Of a stretch of 64,000 nt of DNA, positions 7,772-16,793 are shown piece by piece. The position numbers and the translations under genes were made by a program. The stretch's first letter is position 1. Every line of letters starts with the position of its first letter. This DNA comes from Longimicrobium sp. (GTDB lineage Bacteria; Gemmatimonadota; Gemmatimonadetes; Longimicrobiales; Longimicrobiaceae): assembly GCF_036388275.1 (NCBI RefSeq), contig NZ_DASVSF010000113.1:1-64000 (forward strand), given 5' to 3'. Under the pieces are notes generated by a model. That model worked only from the letters and a program-made list of their open reading frames with translations, was not told the DNA's origin and did not search any database.

Positions 7772-8541
7772 CAGTTCTGCGAAGGCGGTTGCGGCGCCGG
7801 CGCGGGGGCCGGCGTGGGCGCCAGGAGACGGACCACCACCTGGTCGGCGAAGCGGGCGTCGAGCACGGCGCGTCCTCCGCCGGGCAGGCGCCGGTCGACG
7901 TCGGCCAGGGCGGCGCGAAGCTGCGTCAGCCGGGGCTCGGCGGCGCCCGCGGCCAGCAGCACCTCGGCGCGGGGCGCGGCCATCACCAGGCGCGTGGCCC
8001 CGTCGCGGCGAATGCCCACTTCGCTGACCCGCGCCATGAGCATGGGGTCGGCGTCGGACAGGCGCGCGGCCTCGGCCAGCACCCTGAGCGTCGCCCGGTC
8101 GCGGACGCGGCTGGCGCTGTCGGGCGCGGTGCCCGCGATGGGCAGGTCCACGGGCACGCGGGCCGGGTCCACCGGAAGGATCTCCCCCGTTGCCGTCGCC
8201 GGCCGCAGCGTGCCGCTGAGGAACGCGACGGGGCGCTTTTCGACGATGCGGATCCGCAGCGTGGAGGGCAGCCGCCGCTCGACCGTCGCGCTGGCGATCA
8301 CCGGATGCTTCCGCAGCGCGGCCTCCCATGCGGCCGGATCGGCCCACACGTTCATCCCGATCCGCACCCCCGACGCCTGGACGACCTCGTGGGGCGCCAG
8401 GAGCCGCGCGCCGGCCACTTCTACCCGGTCCGCGGCGAACCACGGCACCTGGCGCAGGGCGGGCGGCCCCCAGAAGGGAGACGAGCCCGCCGCGGCGGCC
8501 ACCAGGGCGAAGGCGATCAGCCGGGCGCGGCGCACCGTCAC
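7771..8541 (-). CDS. ftsQ: FtsQ/DivIB division protein
   Basis: A 256-aa bitopic inner-membrane protein. A short cytoplasmic start is followed by a hydrophobic segment (about residues 8-22). A POTRA domain follows (about 36-105; FAADRVEVAGARLLAPHEVVQASGVRIGMNVW...RKHPVIASATVERRLPSTLRIRIVEKRPVAF), then the beta domain. FtsQ links early and late divisome components and recruits FtsL. The GTG start overlaps the murC stop by four bases; a second GTG two codons later is an alternative. The C-terminus is rich in Ala-Pro. Confidence 0.9.
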   Translation of the reverse strand: MTVRRARLIAFALVAAAAGSSPFWGPPALRQVPWFAADRVEVAGARLLAPHEVVQASGVRIGMNVWADPAAWEAALRKHPVIASATVERRLPSTLRIRIVEKRPVAFLSGTLRPATATGEILPVDPARVPVDLPIAGTAPDSASRVRDRATLRVLAEAARLSDADPMLMARVSEVGIRRDGATRLVMAAPRAEVLLAAGAAEPRLTQLRAALADVDRRLPGGGRAVLDARFADQVVVRLLAPTPAPAPAPQPPSQN

Positions 8542-9944
8542 CCCTCCACGAAGCGCGCGTGAAGCTCGCGCGACGCCGCGTCCAGGTTGCCGGCGCCCAT
8601 CGTCAGGCACAGGTCCCCCGAGCGGATCTCGTCCCCGACGGCGTCCACCACGTCCGCACGGGCGGGAACGTAGCGGACGTCGGCCCCGGCGGCGCGGGCG
8701 GCGTCGGCGATCATCGTTCCGGTCACCCCTTCGATCGGCTTTTCGCGCGCGGCGTAGATGTCGGTGAGGAACACGACGTCCGCCAGCGCCAGCGCCTCGC
8801 CGAACTCGCGGGCGAAGTCGCGCGTGCGCGAGTAGAGGTGCGGCTGGAAGACGGCGACGATCCGCCGCTCGCCGTGCCCGGCACGCGCCGCGCCCAGCGT
8901 GGCGCGCACCTCGGTGGGATGGTGCGCGTAGTCGTCCACGAACAGCACCCCGCGCCCCTCTCCGATGGTCTCGAAACGCCGCGCCACCCCGCCGTACGAG
9001 GCGATCCCCCGGGCGATGGCGTTCCACTCCACGCCGAAGTGGCGGGCGACGGCCACGGCGGCCAGCGCGTTCCTCACGTTGTGCTCGCCCGGCGCGTTCA
9101 GTTGCGCGCGGCCGAGGACGGTGCCCCGCTCGCGGACGGTGAAGGCGGCGCCGGATCCGGTCATCACCACCTCTTCGGCGCGCAGCATGGAGCCGGCAGA
9201 GAGGCCGTAGGTCACCACGCGCTCGGGGCCGCCGTGAAGGCGGTTGACCAGCCGCGCGGCGCCGTGGTCGTCGGCGCAGCCGGCGATCAGGCCGTCTTCA
9301 GGCACCGAGGCGCAGAAGATGGCAAAGGCCTTCTCGATGGCCTCGAGCGAGCCGTAGATGTCCAGGTGGTCGGCTTCGAGGGTGGTCACCACGGCCACGG
9401 TGGGCCGCAGCTGGTGGAACGAGCGGTCGTACTCGTCGGCCTCCACCACGTACAATTGGTCGCCCCCGCGGCGCAGGTTGCCGCCCCAGGCCGGCACCCG
9501 CGCGCCCACGAAGCCCGTGGGGTGCAGCCCGGCCGCGTCCAGCACCGCCGTCGCCAGCGTCGTCGTCGTGGTCTTTCCGTGCGTCCCGGCGATGCCCACG
9601 ACGGTGCCGTGGTTGACGATGGCGCCCAGCGCTTCGGCCCGCTTGAGCACCGGAATGCCGCGCGCGCGGGCGGCGGCCAGCTCCGGGTGGTCGGCGGGGA
9701 CGGCGGCCGTCATCACCAGCGCGGCGCAATCGGCCACGTGGGCCGCATCGTGGCCCTGGTAGACCGTCGCGCCGCGCTCCTCGAGCAGCTGGGTCGCGGG
9801 GCCCGGGGACGAGTCGCATCCCGTCACCCGCGCGCCGCCCAGCAAGGCCATCTCGGCCAGCGGCGACATCCCCGCACCGCCGATCCCCATGAAGTGGATG
9901 GGCCCGTGCTTCGCCAGCTGAACCAGGTCGAACTCGGTGCTCAA
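8538..9944 (-). CDS. murC: MurC, UDP-N-acetylmuramate-L-alanine ligase
   Basis: A 468-aa Mur ligase that adds L-alanine to UDP-MurNAc with ATP hydrolysis in the cytoplasm. The N-terminal UDP-binding loop is IHFMGIGGAGMSPLA (16-30). The P-loop GTHGKTT is at 120-126. The C-terminal domain contains FVDDYAHHPTEVRATL and VFQPHLYSRTRD, typical of MurC. TTG is the start with no convincing alternative. It begins 97 bp after the preceding 168-aa gene, one of the few real gaps in the cluster, so an internal promoter could lie there. Confidence 0.96.
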   Translation of the reverse strand: MSTEFDLVQLAKHGPIHFMGIGGAGMSPLAEMALLGGARVTGCDSSPGPATQLLEERGATVYQGHDAAHVADCAALVMTAAVPADHPELAAARARGIPVLKRAEALGAIVNHGTVVGIAGTHGKTTTTTLATAVLDAAGLHPTGFVGARVPAWGGNLRRGGDQLYVVEADEYDRSFHQLRPTVAVVTTLEADHLDIYGSLEAIEKAFAIFCASVPEDGLIAGCADDHGAARLVNRLHGGPERVVTYGLSAGSMLRAEEVVMTGSGAAFTVRERGTVLGRAQLNAPGEHNVRNALAAVAVARHFGVEWNAIARGIASYGGVARRFETIGEGRGVLFVDDYAHHPTEVRATLGAARAGHGERRIVAVFQPHLYSRTRDFAREFGEALALADVVFLTDIYAAREKPIEGVTGTMIADAARAAGADVRYVPARADVVDAVGDEIRSGDLCLTMGAGNLDAASRELHARFVEG

Positions 9945-10041
9945 TCTAACCGCCGCGCGGGTGCGGGAAAAGAATCGCCGGGCGCGGGTTTGCGCCCCAC
10001 GGTGCTACGCTTCTGCCACCAAACATCCGACGCCCGCTCCT

Positions 10042-10548
10042 TCACCGTCGTCCTCCGCGCCTCGGCTCCAGGAACAGCACCTCTTTGTGCAGCCCCGACA
10101 CCACCCGGCCGGTTGGCTCGCCTTCCGGATCGGTTTCCACCAGGCGCCAGCCCGGCGTGCCTTCAGGCGCGGCGTGGTCCCGGCCATCGTCCACGGTGTG
10201 CAGGGTGGAGAAGAGCGTTTCGAGGGCCACCATCCGCGTCACCTTCAGCACGTCGTCGGGGTCCGCGCCGGCGGCCAGCATCCGGCGGAGCGCCTGGCCC
10301 GCATCGGGAAAGGGGGCGTTGGGATCGTCCGCCTCCTCCACGACCACCTCGATCCACCCGTGCGGATCGTCTCTCCAGGGCATCGCGTGTCGCCACATCT
10401 TCCGCAGGGCCAGGAAGGTAGCGAGCTGTGGGGTGTCCTCCTCCACCTCCGACCGCGCCCGGTCCTCGTAGTCGTCCGCGCCCAGGTCGCGGAAGATTTC
10501 GGACAGCTCGCGGATGCGGCGGTCGTGCTCCCACGGCATGTCGCTCAT
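10042..10548 (-). CDS. Uncharacterised 168-aa protein inserted between murG and murC
   Basis: I do not recognise this family. It is soluble, acidic in the N-terminal half and probably mostly helical, with no signal peptide or membrane segment. Distinctive stretches are IRELSEIFRDLGADDYEDRA, WRDDPHGWIEVVVEEADD and ADPDDVLKVTRMVALETLFS; the last part ends in a basic tail. The ATG overlaps the murG stop by four bases and codon use matches the neighbours, so it is translated with the cluster. The usual dcw genes between murG and murC in other phyla are absent or murB/ddl, and it resembles neither. A division or precursor-synthesis accessory role is inference from position only. Confidence 0.8.
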   Translation of the reverse strand: MSDMPWEHDRRIRELSEIFRDLGADDYEDRARSEVEEDTPQLATFLALRKMWRHAMPWRDDPHGWIEVVVEEADDPNAPFPDAGQALRRMLAAGADPDDVLKVTRMVALETLFSTLHTVDDGRDHAAPEGTPGWRLVETDPEGEPTGRVVSGLHKEVLFLEPRRGGRR

Positions 10549-11672
10549 CCAATCAGCCGGGCGAGCTCGCGGACGATGCGGTCCGCGGCGTCGGGCTGGC
10601 CGCGGCTGCGGGCGCGCGTGGCCAGCTCCGTCCGGCGCGCCTCGTTGGACGCCAGCGTCATCACCTCGCCCCACAGGCGGCCGCCCCCCAGCTCCTGCTC
10701 CTGCACCATCACGCCCGCCTCCGCCTCGGCCAGGGCGACCGCGTTGTGGTACTGGTGATTGGCCGCGGCGTGGGGCAGCGGCACGAGCACGGCGGGGATG
10801 CCCCACGCGCACAGCTCGGCCAGCGACATGGCGCCTGCGCGCGAGATGGCGAAGTCGCTCGCCGCCAGTGCGGACGGCATGTCGTTGATGTAGGGCATGG
10901 CGTGCACCCACGCCGGGTGCCCCAGGTCTTCCAGCCCCTTCTCGACGCGGGCGAAATTGCCCGTTCCCGCGGCCCAGAGGATCTGGAAGCCCTCCGGCGG
11001 CGCGGGAAGGCGCCCCTCCCGGATGCCGCGCAGGTCCGCCAGCAGCGCCTCGTTCACCGGGCGCGCGCCCTGGCTGCCGCCCGTCACCAGGCAGACGGTG
11101 CCCGGTCCCAGCCCGAACTTGGCCCGGGCCGCCGCGCGGTCCACGGAGAAGTCGGGCGGCTTGATGGGGTTGCCGAACTCGAACACCTGCGTGCGCGGCC
11201 CGGGCTTCAGGTACTTCAGCGCCTCGGGAAACGCCAGGTGAATCTGCCGCACCCGCTTGTCCACCAGCCGCGTGACGAAGCCGGGATACGAGTTCTGCTC
11301 CTGCACCGCCGCGGGCACGCCCCGCATCATCGCAAAGGCCACCGCGGGCCCGCTGGCGTACCCGCCCGTGCCCACGACCAGGTTGGGCTTGAAGCGGCGG
11401 AACACGCCGTTCAGCGCCGAGAACGAGCCGAACATGGCGGGAAACAGCCGCCAGTTCTGCCACGGCTTGGCCCGGCGGATGGGCTCCAGCGGCAGCAGCG
11501 CGTGCGCCACCCCCAGCTCCGGCAGCACCCGCGCCTCCACGCCGCGCCTGGCGCCGATGAACATCACCTCCGCCGCCGGGTCCAGCCGCTTGAAGGCTTC
11601 GCCCAGCGCCAGCGCCGGGTACAGGTGGCCGCCGGTGCCGCCGCCGGCAAAGAGCACGCGGGGTGTGGTCAT
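10545..11672 (-). CDS. murG: MurG, lipid II synthase (GlcNAc transferase)
   Basis: A 375-aa GT28 glycosyltransferase that moves GlcNAc from UDP-GlcNAc to lipid I on the inner leaflet, giving lipid II. The N-terminal VLFAGGGTGGHLYPALALG holds the G loop. VVGTGGYASGPAVAFAMM is the second glycine-rich motif, and VTGGSQGARPVNE begins the C-terminal UDP-GlcNAc domain. ISRAGAMSLAEL and PLPHAAANHQYHNA complete the donor site. The ATG overlaps the ftsW stop by four bases. Confidence 0.97.
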   Translation of the reverse strand: MTTPRVLFAGGGTGGHLYPALALGEAFKRLDPAAEVMFIGARRGVEARVLPELGVAHALLPLEPIRRAKPWQNWRLFPAMFGSFSALNGVFRRFKPNLVVGTGGYASGPAVAFAMMRGVPAAVQEQNSYPGFVTRLVDKRVRQIHLAFPEALKYLKPGPRTQVFEFGNPIKPPDFSVDRAAARAKFGLGPGTVCLVTGGSQGARPVNEALLADLRGIREGRLPAPPEGFQILWAAGTGNFARVEKGLEDLGHPAWVHAMPYINDMPSALAASDFAISRAGAMSLAELCAWGIPAVLVPLPHAAANHQYHNAVALAEAEAGVMVQEQELGGGRLWGEVMTLASNEARRTELATRARSRGQPDAADRIVRELARLIG

Positions 11673-12895
11673 CGTGCGGCCTCGGGGTCTTTCGCCACGC
11701 GGGCGATGCTCAGCAGGATGCCGACGGCCGCGAACGACGTCAGCAGGGCCGAAAGGCCGGACGACATGAAGGGGAGCGCCACGCCCGTCGTGGGCAGCAG
11801 CGCCAGCGCCACGCCCATGTGCAGAAAGGCGGAGACGGAGATCAGGTTCGTCATCCCGATGGCGACCAGGTAGCCGAACCGGTCCGGCGCCCGAGCGGCG
11901 ATCCGGTAGCCCACCACCAGGAACCCGGCGAAGATCGTCACCACGAACAGCACGCCCAGCAGCCCCCACTCCTCGGCGATCATCGAGAAGAGGAAGTCGT
12001 TCTGCGCCTCGGGAAGAAAGCCGTACTTCTGCCGGCTCTCGCCGAATCCCACGCCGCCCAGCCCGCCGGAGCCGATGGCGATCAGCGATTGGTGGATCTG
12101 GTAGCTCACGCCGCCCGTGTCGTGGGCCGGGTCCAGGAACGCGGCGATGCGGCGCGCCCGGTAGCCCTCGCCCTGTACCAGCTTGTACAGCACGGGCACG
12201 GCCAGCAGCACCAGCAGGATGAAGTGGCCGATGCGCGCCCCGCCCGCGAACAGCACCAGCGACGACAGGAGCACCAGCAGCAGCGCGGCGCTCATGTTGG
12301 GCTGCTTCATCACCAGCAGCACCACGCCCATCCACACCAGCAGAAAGGGCATCAGCCCCTTGCTCAGCGAGTGCAGCCGGTCGGCCTTCTTCACCGCCAG
12401 CATGGCCGTCCACACGATCAGCGCGATCTTGGCGAACTCCGAGGGCTGGAACATCACGCCCAGCTTCAGCCAGCGGCGCGCGCCGTTCAGTCGGGGCGAG
12501 ATGGCCTCGGTGCCCGGCATCACCACGAGGAGGAGCAGGAAGGCGACGATGCCCAGCATGGGCCAGGCGAGGCGGCGCAGCTGGCGGTAGTCCATGCGCG
12601 AAAGCACGGCCGCGACGACGACGCCCGCCACGGCCCCGCCCAGCTGCTTGAGCGCAAAGTAGTGCCCGGGCAGCCCCAGCGCCGCCGCGTCGAACGAGCT
12701 GGCGCTGTACATTTCGGTGATGCCGAACGCGAACGCCGCGGCTGTCAGCGCCACCAGCGCGCGGCTTTCCCACGTCTGCTCGCGCACGGCCGCCCCCGGT
12801 GCCGCCACGGTGCGCGCGCGCGCCATCGGCGTGACCACCGGCTGCACCGGCGCCTGTTCCCTGCCCCGCTTCCAGCGGAGCGCAATGCTCGTCAT
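11669..12895 (-). CDS. ftsW: FtsW, SEDS peptidoglycan polymerase of the divisome
   Basis: A 408-aa polytopic SEDS protein. About ten hydrophobic segments follow a 60-residue cytoplasmic head. The conserved ARRWLKLGVMFQPSEFAKIAL motif and the late GVALPFMSSGLSALLTSF segment identify the family. FtsW polymerises lipid II with its cognate transpeptidase (FtsI, in the same operon). Position in the dcw cluster favours FtsW over RodA. The start at 12895 (MTSIALRWKRG) overlaps the murD stop by four bases and is preferred to a longer extension that overlaps murD. Confidence 0.94.
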   Translation of the reverse strand: MTSIALRWKRGREQAPVQPVVTPMARARTVAAPGAAVREQTWESRALVALTAAAFAFGITEMYSASSFDAAALGLPGHYFALKQLGGAVAGVVVAAVLSRMDYRQLRRLAWPMLGIVAFLLLLVVMPGTEAISPRLNGARRWLKLGVMFQPSEFAKIALIVWTAMLAVKKADRLHSLSKGLMPFLLVWMGVVLLVMKQPNMSAALLLVLLSSLVLFAGGARIGHFILLVLLAVPVLYKLVQGEGYRARRIAAFLDPAHDTGGVSYQIHQSLIAIGSGGLGGVGFGESRQKYGFLPEAQNDFLFSMIAEEWGLLGVLFVVTIFAGFLVVGYRIAARAPDRFGYLVAIGMTNLISVSAFLHMGVALALLPTTGVALPFMSSGLSALLTSFAAVGILLSIARVAKDPEAAR

Positions 12896-14268
12896 TCCTG
12901 CCCTTCCCGGGCCAGCTCGCAAAAGCGGCGGCCCCGTTCCTCGTAGTTCCTGAACATGTCGAAGCTGCTGCACGCCGGCGAAAGCAGCACCGCGTCTCCC
13001 GACGCGGCGACCTGGCGCGCACGGGCGATGACGGCTTCGAACGGCCCGTCAACCCGCTCGACCGGCGCCTTGCCCTGGAGATCGGCTTCAATGAGGGGCG
13101 CGGCTTCGCCGTAGGCGATCACCGTCTTCACCCGTCCCTGCAGGTCCGGCAGCAGCTCGGTGTAGGGCTCTCCCTTGTGCGTGCCGCCCAGCAGCAGCAC
13201 GGTGGGCCGGGCCATGCCGCGGATGGCGACGCGCGTAGAGGCGATGTTGGTCGCCTTGCTGTCGTTGATCCACAGCACGCCGTCCATCTCGCCGACCGGC
13301 TCCAGCCGGTGCGCCGGCGCCCTGAAGGTCCGCAGTGCGTCGGCAATCTGCACCGCCGTGGCGCCCGCGAGACGCGCGGCGATGGCGGCCGCCAGCGCGT
13401 TGGCGACGTTGTGCGGCCCCAAAATCTGCAGGTCGGCTGCGGCCCCCACGGCTTCCGTCACCCCCGGCTCGGTGCGCACCAGCAGCACCCCGGCGGAAAG
13501 CCACCCGCCCAGCTCCTCCTCGGACTCCGGCGGCGTCTCCACGCGAAAGTAGTAGCGCGTTCCCGGCGCGTCGCCGATCAGGTCCCGAGCGCGCTCGTCC
13601 TCCGCGTTCAGAATCCACCGGCTCTGCGGGCCTGCGTTGACGAAGAGGCGCGCCTTGTCGGCGTAGTAGTCCTCGACGTCGTCGTACCAGTCCAGGTGGT
13701 CAGGCGCCAGGTTGGTCAGAATCCCGATCACCGGCGAAAAGGCCCGGATGCCGCTCAGCTGAAAGGAGCTGACCTCCGCCACGGCCCAGGCGGGCTGGGG
13801 CTCGCGCAGCGCCAGTTCGCTCAACGCCGTGCCGATGTTGCCGCCCGCGATGGCGTCGATCCCGGCGGACTGCAGCAGGTGCTCGATCAGCGAGGTGACC
13901 GTCGTCTTGCCGTTCGTTCCCGTGATGCCGATGACGGGGCAGTTCAGCTGCCCGAACGCCAGCTCGATCTCCGGCACCACCGGCACGCCCCGGATCGCCT
14001 CTTCCCGCAGCACCTTCGCCGTGGGCGGAATCCCAGGGGAAAGGACGATCCGCGTGCAGGCGCCCAGCTTCTGCAGATCGTGCCCGCCGGTCTCGGCGTC
14101 GCCGCCCAGGGCCCGCACCTGTTCCGCCGCCGCACGGGCAGACTCGGAATCTCCCGCGTCGCTGGCATAGACCTTCGCGCCTCGCGACAGCGCCAGACGC
14201 GCGGCGGCAAGCCCGCTGCGCGCCAGCCCCAGGATTCCGATCGTCTCCCCCGCCAGCGAACGGCTCAT
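12892..14268 (-). CDS. murD: MurD, UDP-MurNAc-L-alanine:D-glutamate ligase
   Basis: A 458-aa Mur ligase that adds D-glutamate to UDP-MurNAc-L-Ala. The Rossmann-like start IGILGLARSGLAAARLAL binds the UDP substrate, and the P-loop is GITGTNGKTTVTSL. NDSKATNIASTRVAI and LLLGGTHKGEPY are MurD-type C-terminal signatures, and LLSPACSSFDMFRNYEERG closes the protein. The ATG shares one base with the mraY stop (TGATG). Confidence 0.97.
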   Translation of the reverse strand: MSRSLAGETIGILGLARSGLAAARLALSRGAKVYASDAGDSESARAAAEQVRALGGDAETGGHDLQKLGACTRIVLSPGIPPTAKVLREEAIRGVPVVPEIELAFGQLNCPVIGITGTNGKTTVTSLIEHLLQSAGIDAIAGGNIGTALSELALREPQPAWAVAEVSSFQLSGIRAFSPVIGILTNLAPDHLDWYDDVEDYYADKARLFVNAGPQSRWILNAEDERARDLIGDAPGTRYYFRVETPPESEEELGGWLSAGVLLVRTEPGVTEAVGAAADLQILGPHNVANALAAAIAARLAGATAVQIADALRTFRAPAHRLEPVGEMDGVLWINDSKATNIASTRVAIRGMARPTVLLLGGTHKGEPYTELLPDLQGRVKTVIAYGEAAPLIEADLQGKAPVERVDGPFEAVIARARQVAASGDAVLLSPACSSFDMFRNYEERGRRFCELAREGQE

Positions 14269-15377
14269 CAGCGGATCTTGAGCGTCGCGAAGGCGGCCAG
14301 CGCGCAGATGATGCCCATCAGCCAGAAGCGGATGATCACCTTGCTCTCGTGCCAGCCGATCTGCTCGAAGTGGTGGTGAAGCGGGGCCATCCGGAAGATG
14401 CGTTTGCCGGTGCCCGTCTGCTTCTTGGTCCACTTGTAGTAGATGGTCTGCGTGGCCACCGACAGCGCCTCGGCCACGAACACCGCGCCGATGATGGCCA
14501 GCAGGAACTCCGCCTTCAGCAGCACCGCAACCGCGCCCAGCACGCCGCCGATGGCGAGCGAGCCGGTGTCGCCCATGAACACTTCGGCCGGGTGGGCGTT
14601 GAACCAGAGGAAGCCCATGCATCCCCCCGCCAGCGCCACGCAGAAGATGGCCAGCTCGCCCGAGCCGGGCAGATAGAACACGTTCAGGTAGTCCGACGAG
14701 TCTACCCGGCCCAGCAGGTACGCGAACACGCCGAACGTGGCCGCCGCGATCCCCGAAAGCCCCGCCGCCAGCCCATCGAGCCCGTCCGTCAGGTTCACCG
14801 CGTTCGAACAGCCGACGATGATGAAGGTGACGAACAGCACGTACGTCACGGGCCAGAAGTCTACGTGCCAGCTCTTGAAGAACGGGATCTGAGTCCAGGT
14901 GGGCGGAATGGGATTGCTGACGTCGAACACGATCAGCACGATGCCCAGCAGAATGCCGACGCCCGCCTGCCCCACGATCTTGTAGCGCCCCTTGAGGCCG
15001 CCGGTGTTCTTGCGGACGATCTTCAGGTAGTCGTCCATGAAGCCCACCGCGCCCAGCCACAGCAGGACGACCAGGGCAATGATGGTATACCAGTTGTCCA
15101 GCCGCGCCCAGAGCACCGTCGGAATGACGGTGGCCAGGATGATCAGCACGCCGCCCATGGTGGGCGTGCCGCTCTTGCCCAGGTGCGTCTGCGGGCCCTC
15201 GGTGCGCACCACCTGCCCCACCTTGAGCATCCGCAGGCGAGAGATGATGGCGGGGCCCAGCCAGAACGCCACGAAGAACGCCGTGACCACGGCCCCCGCC
15301 GCCCGGAAGGTGGCGAAGCGGAAGAGGTTGAAGCCGATGTAGTACTCGGCCCACGGCACCAGCAGGTGATAGAGCAC
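14268..15377 (-). CDS. mraY: MraY, phospho-MurNAc-pentapeptide transferase (lipid I synthase)
   Basis: A 369-aa integral membrane enzyme with about ten hydrophobic segments that transfers phospho-MurNAc-pentapeptide to undecaprenyl phosphate. Conserved loops are visible: GTPTMGG near the N-terminus, VGFMDDYLKI with the Asp pair, NLTDGLDGLAAG, FMGDTGSLAIGG, and the HHHFEQIGW histidine loop. It begins three bases after murF ends. Confidence 0.97.
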   Translation of the reverse strand: MLYHLLVPWAEYYIGFNLFRFATFRAAGAVVTAFFVAFWLGPAIISRLRMLKVGQVVRTEGPQTHLGKSGTPTMGGVLIILATVIPTVLWARLDNWYTIIALVVLLWLGAVGFMDDYLKIVRKNTGGLKGRYKIVGQAGVGILLGIVLIVFDVSNPIPPTWTQIPFFKSWHVDFWPVTYVLFVTFIIVGCSNAVNLTDGLDGLAAGLSGIAAATFGVFAYLLGRVDSSDYLNVFYLPGSGELAIFCVALAGGCMGFLWFNAHPAEVFMGDTGSLAIGGVLGAVAVLLKAEFLLAIIGAVFVAEALSVATQTIYYKWTKKQTGTGKRIFRMAPLHHHFEQIGWHESKVIIRFWLMGIICALAAFATLKIR

Positions 15378-15380
15378 CGG

Positions 15381-16793
15381 TCAGCCCTCCGTCGCGGCGG
15401 TATGCTGCGCGAAATCGCGCTCCATCAGCGGAATCCAGCGTTCCAGCGCCACCCCGCGCGAGCCCTTGAGCAGGATGGTCTCGCCCCCGGTCAATCCCGG
15501 CCGCAGCACCTCGTACGCCTCCAGGGGATCTTCGGCCGCCACCAGCCGCTCGCCAAGCTCCGAGTGGTTCTCCTCGAACGCACGGACGAAATCCCCGGTC
15601 GCCACCACGCGGTCGATGCCGTGGCCGATGAGACCCGCGGCATGGAGCGCCAGTTCGCGGTGCAGGCGGTCGCCATGGTCGCCCAGTTCGCGCATGGTGC
15701 CCATCACGGCCACCTTTTCACCCTGCGCGGGAACGGACGCCAGCAGGTCCAGCGCGGCCCGCATGCTGGGCGGGTTGGCGTTGTAGCAGTCGGCGATCAC
15801 GTTCAGGGAGCCGACGCGCACCCACTCGTTCCGCATCTTGGTCGCCTTCATCGCCGCCAGCCCCGCGGCGGCATCGGCGATGGGCACGCCCCACTCCTCG
15901 GCGACAGCCAGGGCGAGCAGCGCGTTGCGGACGTTGTGCATCCCGGGGATGGGAATGTGCACGGGCACGCCGCGGAAGCTCCATTCCGTGCTCCCGTCCG
16001 GCCGCACCTTCACGCTCTCCATCCCGCCGTCCGGCCCGAAGTTCGCCTCCGCGCCGGAGCCGCACACCCGCACACGAGACGAATCGACCCGCTCGCGCGT
16101 CCCCTGCGGAAGCTCCGCGGGATCTTCGGCGACGATGGCGATGCCGTCCGCGCGCAGCCCGTCGAAGATCGCCAGCTCCTCCTGCAGCACGCCCTCCACG
16201 GAACCCAGCCCCTCCAGGTGCTCCTCGCCGATGGCCGTGATGATGGCGGCGTCGGGCTCCACGATGCGGGAGAGAAGGGTAATCTCCCCGGGCTCGTTGG
16301 TCCCCGTCTCCACGATGACGGCTTGGGCGTCGTCCGGCGTCGCCAGGAGCGTCAGCGGCACGCCTACCTGGTTGTTCAGGTTGGCATCCGTCGCGTGAAC
16401 GCGCAGGCGCGGCGAGAGCGCGGCCCGCAGCAGCTCCTTCGTCGTGGTCTTTCCGTTGCTCCCCGCGACGGCCACTACGCGGCCAGCCAGCGCGCGGCGG
16501 CGGTGCCGGCCCAAGGCGCCAAGGGCGTGCAGCGTGTTCGGCACCATAAAGTACGGGATGGGCGGCGAGCCGTCCGGCACCCGGCTGACGACCGCGGCAA
16601 CGGCGCCTCCCGCGACGGCCTGGTCCAGGTAGTCGTGTGCGTCGTAATTGGCCCCGGACAGGGCGACGAACAGCGACCCGGGGACGATCTTTCTCGTGTC
16701 GGTCGATACTCCGGCGAAGTCCATCTCCTCGGCGGGAGCGTTCAGCTCCAGCGCGCGGGCGACTTCGGCGGCGGTCCAGCGGAACCCGCTCAA
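15381..16793 (-). CDS. murF: MurF, UDP-MurNAc-tripeptide D-alanyl-D-alanine ligase
   Basis: A 470-aa Mur ligase that adds the D-Ala-D-Ala dipeptide to the stem tripeptide. The N-terminal substrate domain reads EMDFAGVSTDTRKIVPGSLFVALSG. The P-loop is AGSNGKTTTKELL, and DCYNANPPSMRAALD and VMGTMRELGDHGDRLH are typical MurF segments. TTG is the start, overlapping the murE stop (TTGA). This TTG was chosen because the overlap matches its neighbours and the sequence upstream belongs to murE. Confidence 0.96.
   Translation of the reverse strand: MSGFRWTAAEVARALELNAPAEEMDFAGVSTDTRKIVPGSLFVALSGANYDAHDYLDQAVAGGAVAAVVSRVPDGSPPIPYFMVPNTLHALGALGRHRRRALAGRVVAVAGSNGKTTTKELLRAALSPRLRVHATDANLNNQVGVPLTLLATPDDAQAVIVETGTNEPGEITLLSRIVEPDAAIITAIGEEHLEGLGSVEGVLQEELAIFDGLRADGIAIVAEDPAELPQGTRERVDSSRVRVCGSGAEANFGPDGGMESVKVRPDGSTEWSFRGVPVHIPIPGMHNVRNALLALAVAEEWGVPIADAAAGLAAMKATKMRNEWVRVGSLNVIADCYNANPPSMRAALDLLASVPAQGEKVAVMGTMRELGDHGDRLHRELALHAAGLIGHGIDRVVATGDFVRAFEENHSELGERLVAAEDPLEAYEVLRPGLTGGETILLKGSRGVALERWIPLMERDFAQHTAATEG

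Noticed and set aside
4968..10421. Several long open frames on the plus strand opposite the dcw genes
   Set aside because: They are antisense shadows of recognised ftsZ, ftsA, ftsQ and murC and show Arg/Ala/Pro-rich composition with no motif.
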